A DNA stretch of 64,000 bases from NCBI GenBank assembly GCA_052118065.1, contig JBQKHY010000009.1:21237-85236 (forward strand), given 5' to 3'. Both the position numbers and the translations under genes were made by a program. The notes below the pieces were generated by a model. That model made no database searches. It saw only the letters and a program-made list of their open reading frames with translations, and was not told the DNA's origin. Of the stretch, positions 63,925-64,000 are shown piece by piece (position 1 is the stretch's first letter; every line of letters begins with the position of its first letter). Origin of the DNA: Ruminococcoides sp052118065 (GTDB taxonomy: Bacteria > Bacillota > Clostridia > Oscillospirales > Acutalibacteraceae).

Positions 63925-64000
63925 TGGAATTGTAAATGAATTTACAATTCCAATCACTCCTTCCGTCTTTGCATACGCAAAGCCACCTCCCTCAGCGAGG
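63925..64000. repeat. Inverted repeat and start of a GC-richer repeat element at the window edge
   Basis: A perfect 13-bp inverted repeat, TGGAATTGTAAAT (63925-63937) / ATTTACAATTCCA (63940-63952). It is followed by GC-rich sequence (CTCCTTCCGTCTTTGCATAC, GCAAAGCCACCTCCCTCAGC) unlike its AT-rich surroundings. Elements containing CACCTCCCTC and GAGGGAGG arms are common intergenic repeats in Ruminococcaceae. The element is cut by the window end. Confidence 0.5.

Overview
The window looks like a low-GC Gram-positive gut bacterium of the Ruminococcus type. The evidence is strong AGGAGG-type ribosome sites, short AT-rich intergenic hairpins with T-runs, lipoprotein and Sec signal peptides, PhoPR-like and LytS-like kinases, and many large secreted proteins built from starch-binding (CBM25, X25-like, CBM26-like) and bacterial Ig-like modules. 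The starch theme suggests a relative of Ruminococcus bromii, but this is inference; I see no dockerin.

Layout. 1-13.7 kb is AT-rich: a frameshifted secreted protein, a three-gene operon (membrane protein, HExxH protein, lipoprotein), an Ig/starch-binding surface protein, a 1372-aa papain-like protease carrying three CBM25 modules, adenine deaminase, two small secreted proteins, and an XRE-MNT/HEPN toxin-antitoxin pair whose HEPN gene is frameshifted. From about 14.4 to 36.25 kb lies an island visibly richer in G+C, bounded by two direct 565-bp copies of a PASTA-YARHG gene segment. It holds two related two-component systems with SARP-type response regulators, an LRR protein with an ADP-ribosyltransferase-like domain, two large secreted proteins with a hydrophobic/helical toxin-like segment, a DUF4367-like repeat protein, a degenerate clostripain, two copies of a small inverted-repeat element, and a decayed serine recombinase and endolysin at its right end. 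From 36.3 to 52.6 kb the AT-rich background returns with more Ig/starch-binding surface proteins, a protein phosphatase, an endonuclease/phosphatase-family protein, an XRE regulator and a membrane-tethered ECF sigma factor. From 52.8 to 60.4 kb is an RNA-repair type locus: two WYL regulators, a structured noncoding region, a TROVE/DUF2828-like vWA protein, the RNA ligase RtcB and three further genes ending in a radical SAM enzyme. The window ends with tRNA-Leu(UAG) and a PhoB/PhoR-like pair.

How it works together. Two circuits can be read from the DNA. (1) In the island, six promoter sites share two TTGTC direct repeats with 11-bp periodicity, exactly 12 nt upstream of a -10 box and with no -35. 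They precede the secreted and membrane genes, and SARP-type regulators are the obvious candidates to bind them. (2) An XRE regulator at 43-44 kb is surrounded by three ATGTTG-N7-CAACAT sites, in front of itself, the endonuclease-like gene and a starch-binding/Ig gene. At 55.1 kb several perfect stems lie in front of the TROVE-like gene, where a Y-RNA-like partner would be expected.

Caveat. Many genes carry single-base homopolymer indels or single in-frame stops. This is either real gene decay or residual sequencing error, and it affects how several entries should be read.
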